From Gracilaria vermiculophylla (Eukaryota; Rhodophyta; Florideophyceae; Gracilariales; Gracilariaceae): a DNA stretch of 64,000 nt. Shown piece by piece: positions 10,160 through 20,339 of the stretch; within the stretch, counting starts at the first letter, position 1, and each line of letters starts with the position of its first letter. Below the pieces are notes generated by a model that saw only the letters and a list, made by a program, of their open reading frames with translations, searched no databases and was not told the DNA's origin. Location: positions 52,575 through 116,574 of the forward strand of contig JAHNZQ020003149.1 in NCBI GenBank assembly GCA_019155205.2, given 5' to 3'. Made by a program: the position numbers and the translations under genes.

Positions 10160-11130
10160 CATAAATCTATCTAACGAGTACATCTTATTCAAAGAGGTTT
10201 AAGTGCTCTTAACGCATAAGTAACTGCGTTTGTAGTAAACAAAAACCTTTTTTCATTATTGTAGCCTACTAAACTGCGGCACTATCTTTGGGAAAAAGCA
10301 TCTTATTTCTGATAAGATATTAAACGCTTTAAAAAAAGGGGTATGAAAGCATTTGTAAGCCTTTTTGAGTCTATAATGCTTACTAAAAAGGCTTTGTATG
10401 TAGTTCTTTCCATCAAAAGTCCCGTCCATATCAAAATATTAGCTCTAATAGACCTATACTATGTTCAAACTTTGGTTGCTCTTTTTGGCTTATAATAGCA
10501 ATATGTAAAACACTGTAGTTCATCTAAATCAAAGTATCAAAGTAGTAGTCATTTTAATATACATCCTTTTCACAGCTATTATTTTTTAGTGCCAAAAGCA
10601 CACTAAGACATCTGGTTCTATTTATGTTAGGCTTCCGAAAGGAAACTTGGTTCAGTTCTATAAAACAAAAGAATTTTTAAGGGTATTTATTACTATTTTA
10701 ATTTTTTATTATACACGTATCGTTCTTTTAATGGATTTTGAAGTGCAAAATACATTGCAAGGATAACATTCTCACAAAAAGTAACGCTCATCATTGGAGA
10801 TGAGCATTATTAGGCTATCAATAAAACGATATGTTTATATTACAATAAACATTTAAGAAAATGGTATAAAAATGAAAATAACGGCCTAGATCTGGGGTAC
10901 TGTTTCAAGCATTTTATTATAAGCTTTTAATTTAGAAGATCGAATGTCGTTTTGAGGGAAAAAAAAAACGTAGTGTGGAAATAATCACGCGCGAGTTCGA
11001 AACGTCCTATTATTTATGAAACGCGAAATCGAATGGTTTTAAAAAAAGGCACGGCTACAGTACGCAAAATTGCGCATTTTGGCGAGCTTCATGGGTGTCC
11101 TAAAGTATACTTTTGAAACGCACTGAAAAA
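10160..11130 (+). repeat. Dispersed AT-rich non-coding repeat, copy A
   Basis: About 0.97 kb that aligns collinearly with 29600-30560. Shared blocks include AAGCCTTTTTGAGT, ATCGTTCTTTTAATGGA, GGAAATAATTACGCG-like, AGTTCGAAATGTCCTAT-like and TTTGAAACGCACT. Many substitutions and small indels separate the copies. No conserved reading frame, terminal inverted repeats or target duplication was found. It may be an old non-autonomous mobile element or a non-coding RNA repeat. The edges are approximate. Confidence 0.75.
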
Positions 11131-12273
11131 CAACAGTACTTGTATTCTACAGCTGTTCTTCAAAAGTTGAGATGCTATGGAGTACACATCATGGCAGCAT
11201 TATACAGTTCTTAACCCGCACATTTCATAAAATTTCGAAACACATTGTTACAAACACACAATGACTTGAATCGAGTTCAAAGTGTGCGGTTTTCTAGAAG
11301 TTATTCTGATACTCGGGAAAAATGCAAAGCCATGGTTTGAGATAAAAATTAAAAAGAAGCCTTTTCAGATCATCTTATTCGATTGATAACGTCTGCAGTG
11401 TAGTTTTGCAGGCCATCAGACTCCGTTTTACGTTTTTAGTAACCTGAGTTACAGGCAGCCACTGGTATCTTGCAGCTCACATTCCGAAATTGCAATCGGG
11501 GGGCTTGGGCAAGGGGACTTAGGTTTATTCCAAAGGACTGTCAAAAAGTGTAAGGCGAACATAACACGATGGTTTAAGCTTGTTTCTCCGAAACCTCATA
11601 CACATGGATTATGCTCCAATTTTGAACAACATTTTGCAAAATTCACTCTCTTCGATGTGATGGATTGTGATTCATATGGTAAAAATTCATAAATTGTGTG
11701 TTGTGACCTTGTGTGACATGCTGTAGGTGAAAAAAGTTTTTGCCGTGTTAACGAGGATGTCAGAACAAAGAAATAGCCGGAAAGGTTCAGTTAGGCAGCT
11801 TTATGCCTCCATCGATCCGGAATCATTCGTGTTGTCGAGTTCCAGAAATATCGGATGATTTGGGGGCACATATCCTGAACAGATTGGCATTGTGAGGGTT
11901 GATGACTAGAAGCAAGAACATTTATGGAACAATCATGAACATTCTACTTGGAAGACTGCGTTTCGGTAACTGTAGAAATGCCGCGTGTTTCGTCAAACAC
12001 AAAAAGTGCCGCGGGTGAATGCGGTAGTGTGGATTAATATTGTAGCCACAGAAGGGGTTGACTAGGATGACTCGATACATGGAGCACGTCTTTAGGAAAA
12101 GCGTGCTAAGGATCAAACGGCGCATTAGGTGACAGCGTAGTGTGCTTTCGTTTGTTTTACATGATATGAAATTGTCTGCATCTCAAACAAGACCTGATTA
12201 ACAGGATCGTACTGCGAAACCGGATGGAGCCAATGTTAACAGTTAGCCCTCAAAAAGAGGAGTGGGAAGCAAA
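11131..12273. other. Intergenic, AT-rich, no gene seen
   Basis: No long frame or known element. This is the right flank of repeat copy A, up to the 3' end of the LURP-one gene. Confidence 0.5.
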
Positions 12274-12864
12274 TTATGTTGAAACGACGGTGGTAGTATC
12301 CGCAATGTGATTGATGGTGACAATCAAGAGTAGAATCAAAGGGACGTTAATCTCAGCAGCGACATGAACAGTACAAGAAGATGGTTCAGACCACTTGACG
12401 AGCTGTTCGACCTTGGCCAGACGTCGACCAGTCTCCACCTCGGTGAGATCATAGTCCAGGGCGGCACAAACCTCGATGAAGGGCTTGCCATTGAAACCGT
12501 CACCATTAAATACCTGAATAAAGTCGAACAGCTGGCCTCTCTGGCGAGTGGTGATGACGATGTTGCCAGTGTGAGCATCACGTATTCTCATGGTTTTGTC
12601 GGAGTGGTCAAATATGGCCCTGTACGCCTCTTCATCGTTTCTGTCCATGACCTTGAAACCATCATGGGAACGAAGAATGTGATACAGTTCGTGCTCAGGA
12701 TCAGTCTGTTCGACGTGAAAAACTTCTTTTGCATGGGTATGTTTGTTGTGTTTAAGATGGAATTCCGTAGTGTGACTAAACACAAACTGGGGGGGGGCAT
12801 GGTCCTTGTGGTGGTGGTGAATATGCAAATGGGGGAAGGCGTGGCGCAGACTGTGGCCCAACAT
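12274..12864 (-). CDS. LURP-one/Tubby-like C-terminal domain protein
   Basis: Protein of 196 aa. The start MLGHSLRHAFPHLHIHHHH is His-rich. The rest resembles the LURP-one-related family (Tubby C-terminal/scramblase-like barrel): GFKVMDRNDEEAYRAIFDH, MRIRDAHTGNIVITTRQRG and a closing hydrophobic strand EINVPLILLLIVTINHI, as in plant LURP1 proteins. The function of the family is uncertain; plant members are linked to pathogen response. The frame is open upstream to 13017, but the TATA box at 12993-12999 lies inside that extension. The ATG at 12864 is therefore the likely start. Confidence 0.65.
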   Translation of the reverse strand: MLGHSLRHAFPHLHIHHHHKDHAPPQFVFSHTTEFHLKHNKHTHAKEVFHVEQTDPEHELYHILRSHDGFKVMDRNDEEAYRAIFDHSDKTMRIRDAHTGNIVITTRQRGQLFDFIQVFNGDGFNGKPFIEVCAALDYDLTEVETGRRLAKVEQLVKWSEPSSCTVHVAAEINVPLILLLIVTINHIADTTTVVST

Positions 12865-12992
12865 GGTGCAGAACAGGGAGATTGTGCACGATGTGATCGG
12901 CGCGTTCCACAATTCCGAGCTCCCTTTACACAGGACGCAGCGGACAGCAGATGTAGATAGAGAGAGAGACGGAGTGAACGCGGTGGGTGTCC

Positions 12993-12999
12993 TTTTATA
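12993..12999 (-). promoter_or_regulatory. TATA box of the LURP-one gene
   Basis: TATAAAA on the minus strand, about 130 bases before the chosen ATG. Confidence 0.65.
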
Positions 13000-13504
13000 A
13001 AGAGGCAGCAGAGACAACGCAAATTGCGAGAAGAAACCCTACAGATCACGAATTTGAAATTTGCTCGCCATAATTACTGAGGCTTTCTACTTCATGCGTC
13101 AAGCGCTGCAGGTAGGAACCGCTGTTGCAACAGAGGCGGTAGAAATTGTTGCTTTTCTGCATTGCGCGTGCGCGTGCAGAGAACCGCTGTGCAGCGGGCG
13201 ATTGCTGACTGGGTCACACGGCTTGCTGGCGCCGCCACCGTTGGCGCGACGGGGCACGCTCACGCTGGGACGCGTACCGACATTACCGCCAGGGAGTGTC
13301 TACGTGTTGCACAACTTTGTCCACTTACATCGTTTCCCCCGGCACTCAATTCACCCTCATTTGTAATTCTTCGAGACAGGATTTAATTGTTCTCGTAGCG
13401 AAATGGTGGATATACGAGCACGTGCACAAAGAGACACGTGTACACGTGCGCGAGTACAAAGCCAAGGTTCTAAGGGAGATTATGGAACGCTTGCAATCAT
13501 GAGA
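13000..13504. promoter_or_regulatory. Upstream region of the LURP-one gene with a CACGTG cluster
   Basis: Three CACGTG sites (13419-13424, 13435-13440, 13443-13448) fall within 30 bases, two of them inside overlapping palindromes (GCACGTGC, GTGTACAC). CACGTG is the G-box/E-box core bound by bHLH and bZIP factors. The cluster lies 420 bases upstream of the LURP-one TATA box and 60 bases past the dehalogenase stop. No gene was seen in the interval. Confidence 0.4.
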
Positions 13505-14518
13505 TCACATGACACACACATCGTCGGCAGACGTCTCGGCTAGCCATCGCAGCACAGCGTCCGCCAAGTGTGATCCAACATCCTCCTGAATAAAGTGATT
13601 GGCCTCCGGATACAAGGCATGCGGCTGCCCGTTAGTTCCAGGAATCAGCTTCCTAAAGTCATTAAAAAACCTCTTCGTCAGAATCGGATCAGCAGTTCCC
13701 CATTGCAGCAACACCGGCCGCTTCCATGACTTGAGTCGTTCGCGAACGCGTTGGAACCGCCTCACACCCACGTCCGCCGGAGTGAGCGGAACAATTAGGG
13801 GGAATTGGCGCGCGCCCGCGAGGTGTAGTTCGCTAGGGAATGGAGCGTTGTAGGCTGCGATTTCGGCCTGGCTCAGATTCCGAGCAGTAAAGCTTTGGAT
13901 GATGAGTCCGGAATCAAATGGGTCTACGACTTGAGACTGCGTTCGCCAAGCTTCGAAGTTTGGAATGCCGCCTCCGTCTGGGAGAACTGTGTTTGCCAGT
14001 ACGAGCCGATCAAACATGGACGGGTGCTCTGCCGCAATTGTCAGACCGATAAGTCCGCCCCAGTCCTGCAAGAAAGCATGCAAGCCACGCAAATTCAATA
14101 CTTGAAGGAAATCCTTCATCCACGCCACATGTGAGTTGTAACTGTACGCCGAGCGGTTCACAGGTTTATCAGAACGGCCAAATCCAATAAAATCAGGTGC
14201 AATAACTCGATATCCACCACGAACAAGGATGGGAATCATGAAGCGGTATAGATAAGCCCAGTCTGGCTCGCCGTGCAGAAGAAGAATGGTTCCATGCGTG
14301 GCATAACCTGCATCGGTGTACGCCATACGAAGACCTCCTGATATTACTGCGTAGCGGGTGTTGGTCTGGAAATCGGTGATAAATTGAAAGCGCGATTGAG
14401 GTGTGCGGACGAAGCGAACGCCATTGGGTGCAGTGTGGATCTCATACTGAATACGGGCGGCTGGTGTTGCCACCAATAGCGCAGATAGCAGAAGCAAGCT
14501 TGTACAACTCGCAAACAT
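13505..14518 (-). CDS. Secreted alpha/beta hydrolase, haloalkane dehalogenase-like (DhlA type)
   Basis: Protein of 337 aa. Residues 1-21 are a signal peptide (MFASCTSLLLLSALLVATPA). The fold matches haloalkane dehalogenases of the DhlA class: LLLHGEPDWAYLYR near residue 82, nucleophile motif LQDWGG (Asp152, with halide-binding Trp153), a candidate acid Asp277 in WGTADPIL, and catalytic His308 in EANHFIQED. The known reaction is hydrolytic removal of halide from haloalkanes. Red algae make many halogenated compounds, so such an activity outside the cell is plausible, but epoxide hydrolase or another esterase activity is not excluded. The frame opens at 14527 without ATG; the first ATG is at 14518, 54 bases after the TATA box. 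Confidence 0.8.
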   Translation of the reverse strand: MFASCTSLLLLSALLVATPAARIQYEIHTAPNGVRFVRTPQSRFQFITDFQTNTRYAVISGGLRMAYTDAGYATHGTILLLHGEPDWAYLYRFMIPILVRGGYRVIAPDFIGFGRSDKPVNRSAYSYNSHVAWMKDFLQVLNLRGLHAFLQDWGGLIGLTIAAEHPSMFDRLVLANTVLPDGGGIPNFEAWRTQSQVVDPFDSGLIIQSFTARNLSQAEIAAYNAPFPSELHLAGARQFPLIVPLTPADVGVRRFQRVRERLKSWKRPVLLQWGTADPILTKRFFNDFRKLIPGTNGQPHALYPEANHFIQEDVGSHLADAVLRWLAETSADDVCVM

Positions 14519-14571
14519 CAGAGACAATCGGGTGACTGGATCTGCATCGCATGATGATGACCATAGTCAGG

Positions 14572-14578
14572 TTTTATA
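14572..14578 (-). promoter_or_regulatory. TATA box of the dehalogenase gene
   Basis: TATAAAA on the minus strand, 53 bases before the ATG at 14518. Confidence 0.65.
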
Positions 14579-16129
14579 CGAGTTGTGGAGACTGCACAAC
14601 TCAAAAAGAGCAAATTTGTAATGCAGAGTTTTGCGCCGTGCCCAATGAGGTTGGTGTAACCTATGCTTCCAGGGACATGAGCACAACGAAAATGCTAGGG
14701 TGCGACCGGAACGCTGCGAAACAAATAAAAAACACATGTATGGAAAAGCCGTTTTGATTTATTTCTCTGCCTTGTAATGACAGTTGATGGACGAGACGAG
14801 GTGTCAACGAGAGTTGGAGCTCGCTATCGAAGGAAGTGTTATCGCCCGAAGACAGCGGGTGCATTCTAGGCGCCACACAAGGTAGTTGTACAAGCAGCAG
14901 GCGAGTGGTGCGCTTGACGTCACCGGAACGTGCGAACATGGCACCTCAGAGCATCCGTGTTGTGTTGAGAATGACGGTAGACCACGCGAGGCTGTGCGCG
15001 CTCTGTGCCCCGATTGGTGCTAAATTTGTGGGACCGCTACTTCCGTGCTCGCCGCTTGAGGTCGTGAAACGGCGTTGCGGTTGTTTGTGTATCTGCGCCT
15101 GCTTCGCACGTGTGCCGCGCACGTTACGTGTGAAAGTATGAGCTCGAGAAGCGCAGTGTAAACTGTCTGTCGTCGATTAAGCTCAAGATGGATGCGCAGC
15201 GATCCACTCATGTCTGACGCAGAGTAGCTTTGACGTATAGCTGTGCCCCAGAAGAGAGTGTGGCATCTCTCGCCGCCCCTCTCGATATTGATGGATAGAT
15301 CCACCTCCACGGTCACGACTAGACGCCCCACATCGCCAAGTCTCCCCTTCTCTATGCTCCGCCTGCGAGCCTCAGTCTCCTATTCTTAATGCTCCGCCTG
15401 CGAGCCGCTTCATCCACTAGATGCAGCTGCGGTACCGACGCAGCCACCGCGAGACACTGCGCCGCGGCCCCCACTCGTCTCCTTGGCCAACCCCGCACCG
15501 CCGCTTGTTTGCAGACCTGCGTCGATCACGGAATCAGGACAGGAGAAAAACGCATACAGTGACATTCCACTAGCGTCTCTTGCAACTGCACACCCTGTCC
15601 TGTGATTTTGTGGCAACAACTTCTGCCCACCATCCACTGTGTGACAACTTTTAACCTCTTGGAATCTCTACCATGGATGGTGGGCATTTTCAATCTCAAA
15701 CTATTCGGCGTTCGATTCCGTCTTTTCTTTTTTGTCTTGCGAGATTATTCACCTATCTTTCCAGATCGTCATGCTTTTGTATCGTCCTATCCGTGTTGTA
15801 ACGTGGCATGGCATTGAAACAGTTCCCTTACGGTGCAGACCAACTCACTGCTTCACCAGTGTTTCACATTCCTTACGCGTTTCTCACCCTTCTGTAATCT
15901 CCCCCCTCGCTATATCATATCCTGCCTTCATGATGTGGTGTGTGTCACTGTTTTGCGATCATAAGCAAACAAGCGGTTAACAAATTCACACTTCCAATTG
16001 CCTCTCTGGAAACAGAAAACCACTCTCAAGTTTCGTGTTGTCAACATGAAGGCATTTGAATCCTGCCCATTCGGTGCGGCTTAAATATCGGCGATACACG
16101 CTCGAAAGTCTTCCACTGCCGTGTGACGC
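14579..16129. other. Intergenic between divergent genes
   Basis: No gene recognised. It contains a direct repeat of ATGCTCCGCCTGCGAGCC (about 15354 and 15390) and an inverted repeat described separately. Confidence 0.5.
15625..15685. repeat. 12-bp perfect inverted repeat
   Basis: GCCCACCATCCA at 15625-15636 is the exact reverse complement of 15674-15685, with a 37-base loop. It could be a hairpin or a relic of a small element. No function is implied. Confidence 0.6.
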
Positions 16130-16136
16130 TATATAT
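16130..16136 (+). promoter_or_regulatory. TATA box of the GSDH-like gene
   Basis: TATATAT, 68 bases before the ATG at 16198. Confidence 0.5.
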
Positions 16137-16197
16137 TCTTTGCACTTTAGAACTGTGCCTCTTCACATAATAAGCTCGAGTGGCTTGCTCTTGGACA

Positions 16198-17625
16198 ATG
16201 TTTCGCGCTGTTGCTTTCGTTATTATCGCAGCTCTTTTGGTGGTCACTTCCTGGGCTGCCAATCCTGTTTCCATACCCATTATACATGGCGGACTCAATG
16301 TTCATACAAGAAAGTTCGCAAAGCTGCCGAATTACGAAGGCAAACCGGCCCAAATTGTCTGTATTGTTCCGCACGGAAATGACCTTTATGTTTGCACGCT
16401 CCATGCCGTATACAAAGTCAATAGTCAGGGGGGGGTGTCTCTTTATCTAGATGTATACAAAGCTATTCTAGCCAGCACTGGTAGGAAACTCGACTTATAC
16501 AACAAAATGCACGGGGGCGTTAGAAGCGTTGCGTTCCACCCCAACTTTTATCAGAATGGAAGAGTGTACATTGCAGCCATGGAATCAAGACCGAAAAATC
16601 CGTCCGCTTTCTACTACTTGTCTGACACCCAGAATCACATCAACGCAGATAGTGTTCTCTTGGAGTTCGTTCATAATTTTAACACTGGTGTCCCGGATGC
16701 ATACACATATCGCAATGTTTTTAGAGTTGGAATGCCTGTTTTTGATCATCCAATCAAACAAATAGCATTCTTCGGGAACTATCTCTACATTGCTCATGGT
16801 GATGGCTCTGTTCAGTCTGCAACAGCTGGCGGTGGCCAAATGGGAGACGCTCTCGGCAAGATCCTGAGGATTAATCCTCTTCGTCAAGGCCGACTTCCGT
16901 TTACTGTGCCGCCGGACAATCCGTTCATCAACGATCCAAGAATGATAAACGAAATTTACGCCCGTGGGTTCCGCAACCCACACACTATTTGTTTTGGAAA
17001 GGACGGCACTCTTTACGTGGCTGACGCGGGTCGAGATAATATTGAAGAAATTAACCTAGTCGTAAGAGGTGGGAATTACGGATGGTCCTGGCGTGAAGGT
17101 ACTTTCATTCACAAGAGCGGTGGTGGCCTTATTTCTGGTGTTTCTCCACTTCCCAAGGATGATGCGCGTTACGGATTTATATATCCAGCTGCACAATTCG
17201 GCCACAATGGAAGACAAGGTGCTGGCTTCGTTGGTCAGGCTGTCGCGGGAGGATGTCCAGTGGAAAATGGGTCTCCAATGAGTGGCAATTATTTCTATGC
17301 CGATTTTCCGAAGAGTGGAAAGCTTTACTTTTCGAAAATATCTGAACTCAAAAATGCTAGGACCACAGGAAGCCCTTGGCAGATTTCACAAGCTCCTACG
17401 AGACAGGCTACCATATATTACGACCATGATAACTGGGGTGCGACCCCGCCTCTGAAACTCAACACTCTCGGTGACGTGGTTGAACATGACAAGGAGACAC
17501 TCAAAGGAAGAGTAGACGTTCGAATGGGAAGAGGTCCGAATGGAGAACTGTACTGGTCGAGTAAGAGTAGTGGACGTTTATATTTGTTCACATCCTCCCG
17601 ATACGGTGGCCCCGGCGGCCCATGA
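16198..17625 (+). CDS. Secreted glucose/sorbosone dehydrogenase-like beta-propeller protein
   Basis: Protein of 475 aa with a signal peptide (MFRAVAFVIIAALLVVTSWA). The rest is a six-bladed propeller of the soluble glucose/sorbosone dehydrogenase (GSDH, PQQ-dependent) and HHIP-like family: GGVRSVAFHPNFYQNGRVY, DALGKILRINP, ARGFRNPHTICF, LYVADAGRDNIEEINLV and GGNYGWSWREG are all family hallmarks. Bacterial members oxidise sugars with PQQ; eukaryotic relatives often lack proven activity. Here the substrate is unknown and an extracellular location is expected. The frame is open from 16180, but the first ATG is at 16198. Single exon. Confidence 0.85.
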   Translation: MFRAVAFVIIAALLVVTSWAANPVSIPIIHGGLNVHTRKFAKLPNYEGKPAQIVCIVPHGNDLYVCTLHAVYKVNSQGGVSLYLDVYKAILASTGRKLDLYNKMHGGVRSVAFHPNFYQNGRVYIAAMESRPKNPSAFYYLSDTQNHINADSVLLEFVHNFNTGVPDAYTYRNVFRVGMPVFDHPIKQIAFFGNYLYIAHGDGSVQSATAGGGQMGDALGKILRINPLRQGRLPFTVPPDNPFINDPRMINEIYARGFRNPHTICFGKDGTLYVADAGRDNIEEINLVVRGGNYGWSWREGTFIHKSGGGLISGVSPLPKDDARYGFIYPAAQFGHNGRQGAGFVGQAVAGGCPVENGSPMSGNYFYADFPKSGKLYFSKISELKNARTTGSPWQISQAPTRQATIYYDHDNWGATPPLKLNTLGDVVEHDKETLKGRVDVRMGRGPNGELYWSSKSSGRLYLFTSSRYGGPGGP

Positions 17626-19180
17626 TATTGGTTGCGGAGCTTGGAATGAATGTCACTTTGTAAGGGTCGTTGATGCGTTCTCGAGACAAACTTGGAACAA
17701 TGGCAGCGTACGCTGACCACTTTTCTTTGCTCGCTACTCAATAGCACATCTTCGTTTCAAATCCTGAATATACATGTACACATCTCTCTGCTCTCTCTTT
17801 TCACATGTCTCATGCGGCTAGGAGTTTTTTTCTTCCACGATTGCCCTGTGTGCGCGAAACTTTCGAGCATAGCAACTGGTCCGAACTCGGAGTAAACTTT
17901 GAACGTAATAGTTAACTCTTTCGAACTAGTTCACTCTTTCGAGAACCGCAGTACACATTTGAACAAACTCGTGGAAAATCTCCTTCAAACGTGAAGCCCT
18001 TCCTTCTGAAAACCCTTTCTCCTCTTGTAATGGAAACAATAATGACGAACTCCTGTGATTCTTCTTGACAATAGCGTAGTCTTAAGTAGACATGCATTCC
18101 GTCCATAAGCATGTGGAGATAATATTTCACCTCATGGTTTCGACTCTCTTTGGCGAGCAGTAGACCACGGATGGTTGTGCAAGCGAACAACGATGTTGTA
18201 GTCGACCAACACGATCTATGTCCTTGTTGTCACGGGCAGATGATATAGCGTCTGCAAATCTTCTCTCGGGACCCCCACCTCAACAGCGCATTGAAGTATC
18301 ACTGAAATGAAAAAGAGGAAGGCAACTAGAGCTTGCAACATCATGAAGCTCGCATTTCTATCATTAAGGAAGCTCTGCCGGCTGCCATCGTCATACACCA
18401 AATGAGAGTCGTATTATGACAACCTCGTGAGAAGCATTCCACTTCTTCAGCGCCCGTGATGGAGGGCACGCAATAGAAGCTTATAGAAATGGCACATGTA
18501 GCGAACAAGCATAAAGTTGCATATATCGATATAAGTGACAACACTTCACCTCGAGCGGTGCGGTTACTGAAGCGGGTTCAAGCCGAATCGTACGGAATCG
18601 AATCTGCTGAGCCCCACAAAACCTTTCCAAGGAATTACGCTATATCGAAAACGACTGACCCCTCAACTCTTCACATCTCGCTCGATAAGCTTTACTCTGA
18701 ACTGAGATCAGCCCGAAGTACGAAGAATATTTGTTGTACTGGAAAGCCCTGTGGCTTGAAATTGATATTATTGTGTGCGTTGTAGGAAAGGTCCCGTAGA
18801 ATTGGGCAATAGCAACATAGAGCATACAAATAATCGGAAACCAAGGGCTGATATCCAAGAATTTGTGAAGGTGTACGCTCGAGGAGACACAATATTCGTT
18901 GCGCGGATCTGTGCTCGAGTCGTTTTCCTTATCCCGACAGAAACGGTCAGGTCTCTTCATATTTGAAGTGCAACTGTCAAGTACTTCTTAGCTTTCCTTC
19001 TGCTTATAGAACCCGATCCGGTGAAAGCCTGGGTCTCATGAAATATGATATGAGAGGAGCTGATAGCTCAAAGAGAATTTGACATCAGGTTCAGCTTGAA
19101 CTTCTCACCATCGGCAACGGAAATGTTAACGAAGGCTTGCTAGTCTGTGAACTGCAGCGCCAAACTTTTCCGATCATGGT
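17626..19180. other. Intergenic, possible relic on minus strand
   Basis: No intact gene. On the minus strand, fragments at 18341-18544 (signal-peptide-like start), 18216-18401 and 17912-18190 have coding-like composition in shifted frames. They may be an eroded small secreted-protein gene. I recognise no family. A 10-bp palindrome GAACTAGTTC lies at 17923-17932. Confidence 0.3.
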
Positions 19181-19187
19181 TATATAA
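19181..19187 (+). promoter_or_regulatory. TATA box of the wall-type protein gene
   Basis: TATATAA, 76 bases before the ATG at 19263. It lies just upstream of the non-ATG opening of the frame at 19206. Confidence 0.55.
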
Positions 19188-19262
19188 CGCACTTCTTCAC
19201 ACGATGTGTTCGACGGTCGATTAACAACAAACTCTCCCACTAGTACTGCCGAATTTGACATT

Positions 19263-20339
19263 ATGAAGAACCAAGTCCTCGTCTTGCTCTTTGCTTTCAC
19301 CAACATTATGTGCAAAAAGAAAGTTACTGCTCACTCGTCACTTGACCCGACTTCGTACCTCGATCATTCGCACTGCCCCTGCTATTGCCGGACAAACGCA
19401 AATGCTTTGAGATCGGCAATGGAAGAATGCTCTATGTATTCGCATGAGACCTGCAGGATCTCTTTTTGCCTCCTGCAAAATAGACCCGGCTTCTCGTGTT
19501 GCGACGAAGACGTTCCACTACCCGACTTTGACAAATTTAATTTAGAATTCGAAGACGCACCATCAGCAAGTGCAGAGTACTTGTTCGGCGATGACCCTGT
19601 TTCAGAGTCGACTGAAGAGTACTCATCCCAAGAATATCATGAAACCGAATCGCCACATTTGGAACCAACACAGGATGTTCACGAGAATCACGAGAAAGAG
19701 GCAGCGTCTGCAAAACCGTGTGAATCTCTAACAATGTCACCCATGAAAACCGTAACCCCAACGATGACACCATCCCAATCGGCCTCCCCGTCGGTCACGG
19801 CAAGCCGTTCACCAACGCGCACACCAAGCAATTCACCGTCACCGACACTAAGTCCATCCGTATCACCATCTCCATCGCCCGAGTTTGCGACTCTCCATTA
19901 TGCCGCTGACAACGAAGCCTTTGTATACGTAAATGGAAATTTGATTTCGGCACTCACGAACTGGAGATTGTTTGAAACGGTTTCATTTCCATTGAAACGA
20001 AGTGATGTGGTTGCGATACTTGCACGGGACAATGGTGGTTGGTATGGGTTAATCGCAGCTTTGCAAGTGGGAGACCGATGGTATGTGACAGGAACAGATG
20101 AATGGAAAGCAATCAAAGCATTTAAAGTTCCAGGAGATGATGAGTTGTGGACTGTTCCTTTCTTCAATACCTGTTCCTGGCTTCGTGTTGAGGCCAGACC
20201 CAACGCAGATGTTATTTTCAATGGAAAAGCTCCTACCTTTCCGTACGAAACGGGTGCTCAGTATGTGTGGGCTGATGATGCTGGAGAGAATGATAGTATT
20301 TACGTAAGATTTGTCTTGGGTGGTGAAGATTGTTCATGA
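19263..20339 (+). CDS. Secreted Cys-rich and Ser/Thr/Pro-rich wall-type protein
   Basis: Protein of 358 aa. A signal peptide (KNQVLVLLFAFTNIMC) is followed by an eight-cysteine segment (HCPCYC through FSCCDED). Next comes an acidic linker, then a mucin-like Ser/Thr/Pro region of about 60 residues with SPSPT and SPSVS repeats. A C-terminal beta-sandwich-like domain of about 150 residues follows (AFVYVNGNLI, AILARDNGGWYGLIAALQVG, WYVTGTDEWK). The last domain resembles carbohydrate-binding or adhesin modules in general pattern, but I cannot name a family. The composition suggests an extracellular matrix or cell-wall glycoprotein, O-glycosylated in the SP-rich part. The ATG at 19263 is preferred because of the signal peptide and the TATA position. 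Confidence 0.65.
   Translation: MKNQVLVLLFAFTNIMCKKKVTAHSSLDPTSYLDHSHCPCYCRTNANALRSAMEECSMYSHETCRISFCLLQNRPGFSCCDEDVPLPDFDKFNLEFEDAPSASAEYLFGDDPVSESTEEYSSQEYHETESPHLEPTQDVHENHEKEAASAKPCESLTMSPMKTVTPTMTPSQSASPSVTASRSPTRTPSNSPSPTLSPSVSPSPSPEFATLHYAADNEAFVYVNGNLISALTNWRLFETVSFPLKRSDVVAILARDNGGWYGLIAALQVGDRWYVTGTDEWKAIKAFKVPGDDELWTVPFFNTCSWLRVEARPNADVIFNGKAPTFPYETGAQYVWADDAGENDSIYVRFVLGGEDCS

Noticed and set aside
12865..13017. Longer N-terminus for the LURP-one protein
   Set aside because: The TATA box lies inside the extension, and the extra residues are Ser/Leu-rich with no conservation pattern.
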